A stretch of DNA of 64,000 nucleotides from contig QXEO01001034.1 in the NCBI GenBank assembly GCA_007115705.1, positions 1,488,001 to 1,552,000 on the forward strand, given 5' to 3'. The notes beneath the pieces are model-generated. The model saw nothing but the letters and a program-made list of their open reading frames with translations, made no database searches and was not told the origin of the DNA. How positions within the stretch are numbered: the stretch's first letter is position 1; each line of letters begins with the position of its first letter. Source of the stretch: Dactylis glomerata. Lineage: Eukaryota > Streptophyta > Magnoliopsida > Poales > Poaceae. Shown here piece after piece: positions 33,641-45,500 of the stretch. The position numbers and the translations under genes are program-made.

Positions 33641-35236
33641 ACACCCAGAGACAGTAAGCGTCTAGAAATGCCCTGCCCGAAAAATGGAAAAAGCGAGCCA
33701 GTGGGCACGCAGGGGCTGGAAACTGCGGAGAACGGAAACCACCCCTTGCTTTTCTTGGACGGCAAGGCCGCAGGGAGGCTCGACCGGTGACGGCTGGTCC
33801 GGGAAAACCTGGGGCAGGAATCGGAGGTCGGTCGGTGCCGGACGCGGTCACTGCACCCAGCGCGCGTGCGACCGTGTGGGACGTGACTCGGACGCCACGG
33901 CCCACGCGCCGGGTTCGCTTCCACCGGGATGGTAATCGCTGTCCGGTTTTAGGCATCCCTCCATGACGATCCCGCGCAGGCCCGCATATTCCTTTCGACC
34001 GAAAACTAGCTAGGATGGTTCCTTGCAAATCGACTTTGCCCTCTCCCGGTATGTACGGACTATGGAACATATATGCCGCGCACGAACATAAGTGTTTTTT
34101 TTAATAAAAAAATCTAGATGTTGTCCTTGGACCAAATAAAGGTCTTACTATGAAAATTAAATTTCCTAAAAGTTCCAAAATGGAAAGTGGACTTTCTTTA
34201 TTTGGGGACTAGGTATTTTGTCAAATTGTTTGACTAGCTTTTATATGTTTCTCTTTTGCAGAAGAGGTCAAAGTCATGTATTAAAACAAACCAACCAACT
34301 TTTACATGACCATACTTGAATACAAATAAAATTACAGATTAATACTCGGGAGAACTCTTCATTGTCGCCCTCCCGGACTCTCTAGTTGCACACCATGGCC
34401 GGACTGCAATGTTGCCTCCGGTTTCCCGGACCATGTGATAGCCATGAGAATGTTGTTGTCGCACATCCGGGCATTTGCCGATCGGATATACCACATGGTG
34501 ACGATGGCGTGTAAAATAAATAGTCGTTTCAAAGATTAAAGTGATGAAAAAGAACCCTAGATCTAGCTAGAAAAATCTAGGACATCTTGCCAGAAAAATC
34601 TAGGAGATCTTGTCTCACTTTCTCCGCAATGAAGCCGGACCTCACCGGTCAAGAAGAAACAATTGATCCAACATAGACACACAGACCACCTCTAAAACAC
34701 AAAGACCAAACAAGATCCGCCATTCCATAGGAGTGGCCATGAGATGATTCTTGACCTTCATCGCCACCTACAAGACCATCATCGATAAGGTGGACAAGGT
34801 GCCATGAAAATCTTATTCTTGTTATGTATATTGTAGCCGTTGCCACAAATAGCATCGTCGGTTAACCAATACCTAACCCTAAGAGACTTAACCGTGCAAC
34901 ATAGAACCGTGGTCCCACCATGTTGCTGCTAGAGCGGGTAGGCAGAGAAGGAACAAACCCGTGGCTTCGTCAACTAGGAGCGGAGGACTCGAGGCAGATG
35001 CGATTTGGTCGGCTTTTATATGTTGTTCTCCGGTGTATATTTAATTATTTATTGAACACTTGTTGCATATACTTATATTTTTACAATGTGAAAGTATTTT
35101 TGTGCCATTAATCTTGCGTTATTCGGTAGATATGTTTGGAAGTATCACAACTAGTATCATAATTGCCATGTCGGCAAAAAGCTGACGTGTCACAACAATT
35201 AATAAAGAGATATGTGCTATATCATGATATATACTA
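33641..35236. other. Intergenic upstream of GAD, distal part
   Basis: 33660-33960 is GC-rich without a credible gene; 34090-35230 is AT-richer and contains short stretches that may be eroded LINE sequence. Nothing I can name. Confidence 0.35.
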
Positions 35237-35330
35237 CTCCCTCCGAGCGGAAATAAGTGTCGGCAATTTTGTACTAGCTTAGTACAAAATTTGTACTAAG
35301 TCCCTGACAGTTATTTCCGATCGGAGGGAG
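35237..35330. mobile_element. Short Stowaway MITE (94 bp) upstream of GAD
   Basis: CTCCCTCCGAGCGGAAATAA at the left, complement of TTATTTCCGATCGGAGGGAG at the right, TA on both sides. It lies about 0.9 kb before the GAD start codon. Confidence 0.93.
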
Positions 35331-35978
35331 TATCTCATGACCCGTAGTATTACAAAATTTATTGGCAAATATCATGTAAACGAATTGACCTGAGATTCTA
35401 TAAATAAATAAATAAAAATGAAGAGGATATTACTAGATGATACTTTCTCAGTTTTAAGACGTTTTGACAGGCTAGTATAAGAAAACAGAGGAAGTCTATC
35501 GTACTGTAGTATATCATATACAAGATGATATACTATTACACGATGCTTTCCACTATGAACGTTCTTATAAAAAGTGAGATTACCATTTTTAAGTATGCAA
35601 AGATATATACATCGAAATTACAAAACCAATAGTTATTTTAGTTTCTATAGTTGGCTATCATATTTCTAGAAACCACTCGATATTTAAGGGGGTCTGACCA
35701 AAAAGTTAACGCCGGAAGGAACCTTTTTGTCCTTCTCACGTTCCGGTGCCTTTCCCTGCTGCTCCTTGCCTATTCAACGGAGAAGACGAATAGTACTAGT
35801 CCGTGGACCGGGGGCCTGACTTTCTCTTCCCTTCCATACGCTGGCAATGGCATACGCTGATACGCACCACCGCACCGTCCGCACGGCTTCGTCTTTGCCC
35901 CTCTGCCCAAGAATTCCTTGCATTGGTTCCTTTCCCTCTGCAGCTAAATATTTCCAAATATGCACACCTGCGGCCGTG
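35331..35978 (+). promoter_or_regulatory. Proximal upstream region of GAD
   Basis: 650 bp with no other gene. AT-rich to about 35690, then more GC-rich towards the TATA box. No well-defined cis-element is claimed. Confidence 0.4.
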
Positions 35979-35986
35979 TATATAAA
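35979..35986 (+). promoter_or_regulatory. TATA box of GAD
   Basis: TATATAAA within GTGTATATAAACCGG, followed by a C/A-rich start region (CCACCACAACACCCACC, about 36000-36017) that suits a transcription start near 36010. The start codon is 145 bp further on. Confidence 0.75.
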
Positions 35987-36130
35987 CCGGGGCATCGCCT
36001 CCACCACAACACCCACCAAATCCTATTGCACCTGATTCAAGTATCTCAAAGAGCTTAGCTAGAAGCGGCGTCGATCGACATTAGCTTTTAGCTTCGTCTT
36101 GTTCTCTGCTCGGTCGATCGGCTTGCAGCC

Positions 36131-38093
36131 ATGGTGCTCACCAGGGCCCCCTCCGACACCGACGTGTCCGTGCACTCCACCTTCGCCTCGCGCTATGTCC
36201 GCTCGTCTCTCCCAAGGCATGTATTCTGTACCCTGTTCTTACTCTGTTCTTCCGCGGAGAGTTTGTAAACTAACTGACCGGCTGGTGGATGCAGGCACCG
36301 TATGCCGGAGAACTCGATCCCCAAGGAGGCGGCGTACCAGATCATCAACGACGAGCTGATGCTGGACGGCAACCCGCGCCTCAACCTGGCCTCCTTCTGC
36401 ACCACCTGGATGGAGCCCGAGTGCGACAAGCTCATCATGGCATCCATCAACAAGAACTACGTCGACATGGACGAGTACCCCGTAACCACCGAGCTCCAGG
36501 TACACAACCAAACTCTGCTTTGCTTTGCTCTATCTATGGAGAAACCGTGTGCTCTGTCCTTTCTCGCTGACGACGATTTCGTGTGCATTGCAGAACCGGT
36601 GCGTCAACATGATCGCGCATCTCTTCCACGCGCCGCTGGGCGAGTCGGAGACGGCCGTGGGCGTCGGCACGGTGGGGTCGTCGGAGGCCATCATGCTCGC
36701 CGGGCTGGCCTTCAAGAGGAGGTGGCAGAACAAGCGCAAGGCCGAGGGCAAGCCCTTCGACAAGCCCAACATCATCACCGGCGCCAACGTCCAAGTAAGC
36801 AGCCTCCTCACGAAGATCTGTGGAATTGTTACACGAGAATGTCTGTTCTGAAATCAATTTCTGAGACGGGATCCTGTCTGTTTCGTGTAGGTTTGCTGGG
36901 AGAAGTTCGCGAGGTACTTCGAGGTGGAGCTCAAGGAGGTGAAGCTGCGGGAGGGGTACTACGTCATGGACCCCGAGCAGGCGGTGGAGATGGTGGACGA
37001 GAACACCATCTGCGTCGCCGCCATTCTCGGCTCCACGCTCAATGGCGAGTTCGAGGACGTCAAGCTCATCAACGACCTGCTCGACAAGAAGAACAAGGAG
37101 ACAGGGTGAGTAACTAACTACTGAAAGTCTGATACTGAAACAGAGTCACACGTCATATATTTACTATTTACTTTTGGTGAGCTAAATGTACCGTGAATTT
37201 TCAGCTGGGACACGCCGATCCATGTGGACGCGGCGAGCGGCGGCTTCATCGCGCCGTTCCTGTACCCGGAGCTGGAGTGGGACTTCCGTCTGCCGTGGGT
37301 CAAGAGCATCAACGTCAGCGGCCACAAGTACGGCCTCGTCTACGCCGGCATCGGCTGGTGCATCTGGCGCAACAAGGAGGACCTGCCGGACGAGCTCATC
37401 TTCCACATCAACTACCTCGGCGCCGACCAGCCCACCTTCACCCTCAACTTCTCCAAGGGCTCCAGCCAGGTCATCGCGCAGTACTACCAGCTCATCCGCC
37501 ACGGCTTCGAGGTACTGTTCTTCTTCAGAGCACATCCATCAATCAGGAGAGCTCGTATGGTGATCATCTGACACACGATCGATCGGAAATTCACAATGCA
37601 GGGGTACAGGAACATCATGGAGAACTGCCACGAGAACGCCATGGTGCTCAAGGAGGGGCTGGAGAGGACGGGCCGCTTCACCATCGTCTCCAAGGACGAA
37701 GGCGTCCCGCTCGTCGCCTTCTCCCTCAAGGACCACACCCGCCACGACGAGTTCGAGATCTCCGACATGCTCCGCCGCTTCGGCTGGATCGTGCCCGCAT
37801 ACACCATGCCCGCCGACGCCCAGCACGTCACCGTCCTCCGCGTCGTCATCAGGGAGGAGTTCAGCCGCACCCTCGCCGAGCGCCTCGTCCTCGACATCGA
37901 CAAGGTCATGTGCCAGCTCGACGCGCTACCGTCCTCCAAGCCCGTGCTGCCTCCTCCGGCTGCCCTGCTGCTGCCGGCGGCCACGCTGCCCAAGGCCGTC
38001 GTTCTTCGCCAGAACGGCCACGTCAAGAAGGCGGAGCTCGAGACGCACAAGGAGAAGTTTGTGCTTGCCAACAAGACCAACGGCGTCTGCTAG
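36131..38093 (+). CDS. GAD: Glutamate decarboxylase (PLP-dependent), six coding exons, 501 residues
   Basis: Converts L-glutamate to GABA and CO2 in the cytosol, first step of the GABA shunt. Exons by splice sites and protein continuity: 36131-36216, 36295-36499, 36594-36794, 36891-37105, 37205-37511, 37602-38093 (1506 bp). The start ATG has good context (GCAGCCATGG). N terminus MVLTRAPSDTDVSVHSTF; then RMPENSIPKEAAYQI, the fold-type I core with GTVGSSEAIMLAGLAFKR, HVDAASGGF, and the PLP-binding lysine in SINVSGHKYGLVYAG. All are plant GAD hallmarks, and the length fits the family (about 490-510). Intron 1 uses a GC donor. The C-terminal tail is Ala/Pro-rich (SSKPVLPPPAALLLPAA), then VKKAELETHKEKFVLANKTNGVC. 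It keeps basic residues but has no tryptophan, unlike the usual calmodulin-binding GAD tail. No stop or frameshift; the only intact host gene here. Confidence 0.96.
36217..36294 (+). other. GC-AG intron 1 of GAD
   Basis: Only a cut at CCAAG/GCATGT joined to GATGCAG/GCACCG keeps the frame (LPR-HRMPEN). The nearby GT (36220) would shift it. Donor GCATGT is one base from the standard GTATGT. Confidence 0.85.
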
Positions 38094-38392
38094 AAATAAG
38101 CGGTGACTTGAGCAACCGATATTATATAATTTGTCTTGCTGATCAGAGTGAAACACTAAACCTGCGATTGTACTAGTAGGTTTAATTTAGGCGGAATTTG
38201 TAACCGAAGTTTTGCTGTGTCTTTTATAATTTGAGCTGATACTATATTATTTTGGTTAACAACCAGATGCTACAGGAAATTTACATTTTGATTGGCATAA
38301 AAGTACTGAATTATTCTTTTTTCAAAATCTGATTGTGACAGAATGATGAACCCCCTAGCTGGTTAGTACAGACAGACTCTCCTTTTTTTAGA
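38094..38392 (+). other. 3' flank of GAD
   Basis: Probable 3' untranslated region (AT-rich, TTGTACTAGTAGGTTTAATT near 38167) followed by intergenic DNA up to a LINE tail. No clear AATAAA. Confidence 0.4.
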
Positions 38393-39121
38393 TAATAGGC
38401 GTATGCCCGGCTTTATAAATAAAGCCCGATGGAACCACGGAGCAGCAAGTTATATAGGTTACACAAATAGAACCGGACCAGACCAGTTCAAAGGAGGGGT
38501 ATCAACAAGACAACCCCAGGAATCTAACAAGTTGGTGCCTCACAGCAGGAGAGCACAAGCAAAACAAAGAAAACAACAGCTACATGGTAGGTAGAAAGGC
38601 AAGGGCCAAGTTTCTAGTCCATAGCTTGACGAAGGGCGGTGATCTTGGTCTTCATGTTTGTGATCATGGTCCGGATCTCAGGGCGGTCTTCAGCACGGCT
38701 TAGAGGCATCTAGAGTGACCAAAGTAAAGCAACAGCAGCAAGACATAACATGTGGTAGGATTGGCCACTGACCCTCTAAAGCAAGCAAACAAGCTAGAAA
38801 AAGAGGCAGGAGCCCACTGTTATCCAAGAGTTTCTTACTAAACACAGACCAGTAGAATTTCGCAAGAACGCAATCAATTAGGATGTGATATTGGTCTTCA
38901 GCCCCACCACAAAGAGGGCAGAGGCCATCTCTAGGGCCGTGCCGTTTCTGAACTTGATCACCACTAGGGATCCTTCCTCTAGCAATCTGCCACACAAAGT
39001 ATTTGATCTTGAGGGGCGTAAGGACTTTCCACAGATCTTTAAAGCGGCACACCGAGAAACCCTGATGCAGGGCTCGGTAGAGGGAGGCCATAGAAAACTT
39101 TCTAGAGGGCTCCAAGGTCCA
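38393..39121 (-). mobile_element. 5'-truncated LINE 3' end with zinc-binding RT tail domain
   Basis: Minus-strand ORF 39115-38690 encodes FSVCRFKDLWKVLTPLKIKY, FVWQIARGRIPSGDQVQ and LCPLCGGAEDQYHILIDC, the zf-RVT region that follows the reverse transcriptase in plant L1-type LINEs (CxxC...H...C). It then runs into a 3' end CGCCTATTATCTAAAAAAA, whose poly(A) is the T run at 38393-38399. RT and endonuclease are missing. The right border meets the copia LTR at about 39121-39126. Bases from 38555 on are repeated at 42596-43162. Confidence 0.8.
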
Positions 39122-39125
39122 GGAC

Positions 39126-39280
39126 TGTTAGAATTAGAATTGTAATATGTATTAGGTACGGTGTAGTACACCGACCTAACGTACGTATCCGTGTAAGCCA
39201 CGGTGAGGACGTCTTCTCACCTCCTATAAACATGCAATTGATAGCCCCGATTGGGGTATCGTTCCGCTGAAATAACTTAT
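39126..39280 (+). repeat. Short LTR of the copia element (copy 1)
   Basis: Begins TGTTAGAATTAGAATTG and ends just before the PBS. Contains CCTCCTATAAACATG as a possible TATA region. The exact 3' border is uncertain because no CA is seen at the end. The second copy is 43167-43321. Confidence 0.7.
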
Positions 39281-39282
39281 AT

Positions 39283-39294
39283 GGTATCAGAGCG
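39283..39294 (+). other. Primer-binding site of the copia element
   Basis: TGGTATCAGAGC, complementary to initiator methionine tRNA. Repeated at 43324-43335. Confidence 0.85.
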
Positions 39295-39655
39295 TCTTCT
39301 TCCACGACGTCTCGCCTAGATTCGATCTTCAAAAAAATCTCCCGGCCGTGATCTGCTCGCAGCCGTAGGACCAGACAAATCGATCCCAGCGTGATATTCT
39401 CGTCATCGCTGCAGGACCCAGATAACAACCCGGCCACGATCTTTGTTGATTGTCGCTGCAGGACCAGAAAATACCCCCGGCCGCGATTCCTTGCCGATCG
39501 CTGCTGCAGGACCAGATAAAAACCCGGCCGTGATCTTGCCTTGATCGCTGCTGCAGGACCAAACATCACCCGGTAGTGATCTCCCTAATTGCTACCGCAG
39601 GATTCAGAAAACCACCGGCGTTGCTCTGTTCATCGCTGCAGGACTACTTGTCTCC

Positions 39656-41053
39656 ATGGCGTCTTCATTCTCGGTCATGGCGAATCTGGCAGCTGCCCTG
39701 GGTACCCCTCCCACAGAAAAGCTGAATAGGGATAACCATCTTTTTTGGAAGACACAGGTTCTTCCGGCACTTCGTGGCGCGCAGGTTATGGGGTTGCTTG
39801 ATGGCTCTGACAGCGCACCATCAAAAACTGCTGAAGTAGAGAATTCAGAGAAGGAGAAGAAAACTATTTCCAATCCAGATTATGAAGTATGGCATGCACG
39901 TGATCAAGCTGTTATGGGGTGGATGGTGAAATCTATGTCTCAAGACATCCTAGCTCAAGTTGTTGGTCAAGAGCATGCATCGGAAGTATGGGCCACGGTG
40001 GAGGGTCTCTTTTCTTCACAATCTCGTGCAAAAGTGAACATGCTGCGAGGTGCCCTCTCAAATACCAGGAAAGGTGATCTTACCGCTGACGTGTATATCG
40101 CCAAGATGAAGGGGTTCGTGTCAGAACTTGCAGCCGCTGGAAAAATAGTGGATGATGATGAACTCAAAGGGCATATACTCAATGGACTTGATGGTTCATA
40201 CAATGCTCTTGTTACTTCAGTCAATGCCGTTCCCTCAACCACTCTCAATAACATGTGTTCACAATTACAAGCCTATGATTACCGTCAAAACATGTTGGCT
40301 GAAACTGGACAGAACCTCGAGTCTTTTCAGACTTCAGCAAACAATGTCTCTCGCCAATCCTACTACAACAATCGTTATCCTTCCCCTCCACGTGGTGGCT
40401 ACGGTCATCGTGATGGTGGAAACTATGGACGTCAAGAGGGTCGAGATGGTGGAGGCAATGGGCGCCAGTTCCAGGAGCGCCGCGATGATGGGAGTTACCG
40501 GCGCCAGGAGCGTCGTGATGGTGGAGACTATGGCCGGTCAAATTACCAAAATCGAGGCCGGTCCAATGGTCGTCCTAATGGCCCAGGACGTGGTGGACTC
40601 AAAGGTGGTCGTGGTCGTGGCCGCACCCCCTCTTCTTTTCAAGACATCACATGTCAGATTTGCAAAAAATATGGACACCCTGCTAGTGAATGTTGGTGGC
40701 GCTACGCTGATAGAGATGATGATGATGATTCTCACACTGAAGAAAAGGGTGCCTATGGGGTTGACACAAATTGGTATGTGGATAGTGGTGCTACTGATCA
40801 TATCACTAGTGAGTTGAGTAAATTGCACACTCGAGATACGTACAAGGGGCGTGATCAAGTCCACAATGTCGGTGGTCAAGGTATGGATATTCAGCATATT
40901 GGTCATTCATTATTACATACACCCTATAGTTCTCTTAAACTTCAAAATATCTTGCATGTTCCAAGTGCTTCCAAAAGTTTGCTCTCTACTCATAAAATTG
41001 CCCTAGACAATAATGCCTTTGTTGAATTTCACTCTTCCTTTTTTTTTATATAA
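39656..41053 (+). pseudogene. Ty1/copia Gag-protease ORF, copy 1
   Basis: 465 codons from ATG 39656. In order: Gag core (HLFWKTQVLPALRG; MVKSMSQDILAQVVG; SEVWATVEGLFSSQSRAK), a Gly/Arg/Asp-rich RNA-binding stretch (about residues 235-310), a CCHC knuckle CQICKKYGHPASEC, and the start of the aspartic protease with WYVDSGATDHIT (catalytic Asp in DSG). The frame ends at TAA inside TTTATATAAAGG (41051-41053). One frame over, the reading continues as KDRDTHEIMFRGPCHGG, so a one-base shift in a T/A run separates protease from integrase. In full elements this is one polyprotein. The identical break is present in copy 2. Confidence 0.88.
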
Positions 41054-42595
41054 AGGATCGCGACACACATGAAATAATGTTTAGAGGTCCCTGTCATGGT
41101 GGTCTGTATCCGCTTGTTCCTTCTGCCATGGAGTCCTCCAAGCACGCTTTCATCACCATCAAGCCTTCTTCATCTACGTGGCATCATCGTCTAGGGCATC
41201 CGTCCTCTTTTATTGTTCAACAAGTTCTTAGGAAAAATAATCTCCCGTATACACCTGAAATAAATTCTTACGTTTGTGATCCTAGTCAACAAGCTAAGAG
41301 TCACCAGTTACCATATCCTATTTCTACTAGTGTTTCTACTGTTCCTTTGGAACAAGTTTTTTCCGATGTATGGGGTCCCGCTCCTGCCTCTGTTGGCCAA
41401 CACTCATATTATGTAAGCTTTATCGATGATTTTAGTAAGTTTACTTGGATATACTTACTTAAGAAGCGTTCCGATGTCTATCAAGTCTTCCTCAATTTTC
41501 AGCAACTTGTTGAACGCAAATTTGGTCGCAAAATTATTACTATGCAAACCGATTGGGGTGGTGAGTATGAAAAACTCCATGGTTTGTTTCAAAAAGTTGG
41601 CATTACACATCATGTCTCTTGTCCGCATGCTCACCAACAAAACGGTTCGGCTGAGCGCAAGCATCGTCATATTGTTGACGTTGGTCTCTCTTTGCTTGCA
41701 AATGCTTCCATGCCCTTAAAATATTGGGATGCAGCTTTTCTTACCGCCACGTTTCTTATAAACTTGCTTCCCTCTAAGGTGTTGAACTTTATGACTCCTG
41801 TTGAAAAACTTCTCAATGTCAAACCAAATTATGATTCTCTTCGTGTTTTTGGGTGTGCATGTTGGCCCAATCTTCGTCCCTACAATACACGAAAACTTGC
41901 GTTTCGCTCGAAGCGTTGTGTTTTTCTTGAATATAGTCCCATGCACAAAGGAGTCAAATGTCTAGATGTCTCTACAGGTCGCCGATATATATCCCGTGAT
42001 GTCGTCTTTGACGAAAATATCTTCCCGTTTCACTCGCTTCATCCTAATGCCGGCTCTCGGTTTCGTGAAGAAATTTTACTCTTACCATCTAATAATCAAG
42101 AGGGTGTATCTAATAATGATGATCATATGCCTGTTGTTCCAATTACTAATTTTCCACAGGTTGATGTTGATGATAGCACTGCTGATGAGCAAAGTGATGA
42201 TGCAAATAGCAGTGAAAATTTCGACCAAAGTGGACCCTCTGATGAAGAAACAAGTGAAAATAGACATGGCACTGAACCGCATCCTAATACCGGTACGCCT
42301 GAATTAGAGGAAGATTCGCCCTCAGATCAGGAGTCTAGGGACCGTCTGCAGTCTACGCGTGTCAGTCAGCAGCAAGGTGACATAACGTCTTCTGGCAAAT
42401 CTCCAGATTCCTCGTCTGAGACGAGACCACGCGACGCCACTGTGCGCTCCCGCGCACGCGCGCACTCGCGCTCCCGCATCGGGTCTGGTGCTGTGCATGC
42501 AGATGATGACCGTGCGCCTGGCAGTGCAAATGCACATGCACGAGATGCTCTTCACGCTGTGCATGCACATGGTGAAGAGATTTTGTCCTCCAATG
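41054..42595 (+). pseudogene. Copia integrase fragment, copy 1, no reverse transcriptase
   Basis: After the frameshift: GAG-pre-integrase (TWHHRLGHPSSFIVQQVL), then the integrase core with SFIDDFSKFTWIYLL, MQTDWGGEYEK (second Asp) and HQQNGSAERKHRH (Glu), the DDE triad. The C-terminal part has FGCACWPNLRPYN and a low-complexity Ser/Asp/Arg linker. It stops in the linker at the duplication junction (about 42595). The reverse transcriptase and RNase H that should follow are absent, so the copy is dead. Confidence 0.88.
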
Positions 42596-45500
42596 ACAAG
42601 CAAAACAAAGAAAACAACAGCTACATGGTAGGTAGAAAGGCAAGGGCCAAGTTTCTAGTCCATAGCTTGACGAAGGGCGGTGATCTTGGTCTTCATGTTT
42701 GTGATCATGGTCCGGATCTCAGGGCGGTCTTCAGCACGGCTTAGAGGCATCTAGAGTGACCAAAGTAAAGCAACAGCAGCAAGACATAACATGTGGTAGG
42801 ATTGGCCACTGACCCTCTAAAGCAAGCAAACAAGCTAGAAAAAGAGGCAGGAGCCCACTGTTATCCAAGAGTTTCTTACTAAACACAGACCAGTAGAATT
42901 TCGCAAGAACGCAATCAATTAGGATGTGATATTGGTCTTCAGCCCCACCACAAAGAGGGCAGAGGCCATCTCTAGGGCCGTGCCGTTTCTGAACTTGATC
43001 ACCACTAGGGATCCTTCCTCTAGCAATCTGCCACACAAAGTATTTGATCTTGAGGGGCGTAAGGACTTTCCACAGATCTTTAAAGCGGCACACCGAGAAA
43101 CCCTGATGCAGGGCTCGGTAGAGGGAGGCCATAGAAAACTTTCTAGAGGGCTCCAAGGTCCAGGACTGTTAGAATTAGAATTGTAATATGTATTAGGTAC
43201 GGTGTAGTACACCGACCTAACGTACGTATCCGTGTAAGCCACGGTGAGGACGTCTTCTCACCTCCTATAAACATGCAATTGATAGCCCCGATTGGGGTAT
43301 CGTTCCGCTGAAATAACTTATATGGTATCAGAGCGTCTTCTTCCACGACGTCTCGCCTAGATTCGATCTTCAAAAAAATCTCCCGGCCGTGATCTGCTCG
43401 CAGCCGTAGGACCAGACAAATCGATCCCAGCGTGATATTCTCGTCATCGCTGCAGGACCCAGATAACAACCCGGCCACGATCTTTGTTGATTGTCGCTGC
43501 AGGACCAGAAAATACCCCCGGCCGCGATTCCTTGCCGATCGCTGCTGCAGGACCAGATAAAAACCCGGCCGTGATCTTGCCTTGATCGCTGCTGCAGGAC
43601 CAAACATCACCCGGTAGTGATCTCCCTAATTGCTACCGCAGGATTCAGAAAACCACCGGCGTTGCTCTGTTCATCGCTGCAGGACTACTTGTCTCCATGG
43701 CGTCTTCATTCTCGGTCATGGCGAATCTGGCAGCTGCCCTGGGTACCCCTCCCACAGAAAAGCTGAATAGGGATAACCATCTTTTTTGGAAGACACAGGT
43801 TCTTCCGGCACTTCGTGGCGCGCAGGTTATGGGGTTGCTTGATGGCTCTGACAGCGCACCATCAAAAACTGCTGAAGTAGAGAATTCAGAGAAGGAGAAG
43901 AAAACTATTTCCAATCCAGATTATGAAGTATGGCATGCACGTGATCAAGCTGTTATGGGGTGGATGGTGAAATCTATGTCTCAAGACATCCTAGCTCAAG
44001 TTGTTGGTCAAGAGCATGCATCGGAAGTATGGGCCACGGTGGAGGGTCTCTTTTCTTCACAATCTCGTGCAAAAGTGAACATGCTGCGAGGTGCCCTCTC
44101 AAATACCAGGAAAGGTGATCTTACCGCTGACGTGTATATCGCCAAGATGAAGGGGTTCGTGTCAGAACTTGCAGCCGCTGGAAAAATAGTGGATGATGAT
44201 GAACTCAAAGGGCATATACTCAATGGACTTGATGGTTCATACAATGCTCTTGTTACTTCAGTCAATGCCGTTCCCTCAACCACTCTCAATAACATGTGTT
44301 CACAATTACAAGCCTATGATTACCGTCAAAACATGTTGGCTGAAACTGGACAGAACCTCGAGTCTTTTCAGACTTCAGCAAACAATGTCTCTCGCCAATC
44401 CTACTACAACAATCGTTATCCTTCCCCTCCACGTGGTGGCTACGGTCATCGTGATGGTGGAAACTATGGACGTCAAGAGGGTCGAGATGGTGGAGGCAAT
44501 GGGCGCCAGTTCCAGGAGCGCCGCGATGATGGGAGTTACCGGCGCCAGGAGCGTCGTGATGGTGGAGACTATGGCCGGTCAAATTACCAAAATCGAGGCC
44601 GGTCCAATGGTCGTCCTAATGGCCCAGGACGTGGTGGACTCAAAGGTGGTCGTGGTCGTGGCCGCACCCCCTCTTCTTTTCAAGACATCACATGTCAGAT
44701 TTGCAAAAAATATGGACACCCTGCTAGTGAATGTTGGTGGCGCTACGCTGATAGAGATGATGATGATGATTCTCACACTGAAGAAAAGGGTGCCTATGGG
44801 GTTGACACAAATTGGTATGTGGATAGTGGTGCTACTGATCATATCACTAGTGAGTTGAGTAAATTGCACACTCGAGATACGTACAAGGGGCGTGATCAAG
44901 TCCACAATGTCGGTGGTCAAGGTATGGATATTCAGCATATTGGTCATTCATTATTACATACACCCTATAGTTCTCTTAAACTTCAAAATATCTTGCATGT
45001 TCCAAGTGCTTCCAAAAGTTTGCTCTCTACTCATAAAATTGCCCTAGACAATAATGCCTTTGTTGAATTTCACTCTTCCTTTTTTTTTATATAAAGGATC
45101 GCGACACACATGAAATAATGTTTAGAGGTCCCTGTCATGGTGGTCTGTATCCGCTTGTTCCTTCTGCCATGGAGTCCTCCAAGCACGCTTTCATCACCAT
45201 CAAGCCTTCTTCATCTACGTGGCATCATCGTCTAGGGCATCCGTCCTCTTTTATTGTTCAACAAGTTCTTAGGAAAAATAATCTCCCGTATACACCTGAA
45301 ATAAATTCTTACGTTTGTGATCCTAGTCAACAAGCTAAGAGTCACCAGTTACCATATCCTATTTCTACTAGTGTTTCTACTGTTCCTTTGGAACAAGTTT
45401 TTTCCGATGTATGGGGTCCCGCTCCTGCCTCTGTTGGCCAACACTCATATTATGTAAGCTTTATCGATGATTTTAGTAAGTTTACTTGGATATACTTACT

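Larger units (their letters stand above)
38555..42595 (+). repeat. 4041-bp tandem duplication, copy 1
   Basis: Covers most of the LINE fragment, the copia LTR, gag-protease and integrase part. It is followed directly by copy 2 at a constant offset of 4041. The join shares ACA (38555-38557, 42596-42598, 46637-46639). Confidence 0.95.

Noticed and set aside
36131..36240. GT donor at 36220 for GAD intron 1.
   Set aside because: Joining 36219 to 36295 shifts the frame and destroys the conserved MPENSIPK sequence; the GC donor at 36217 keeps it.
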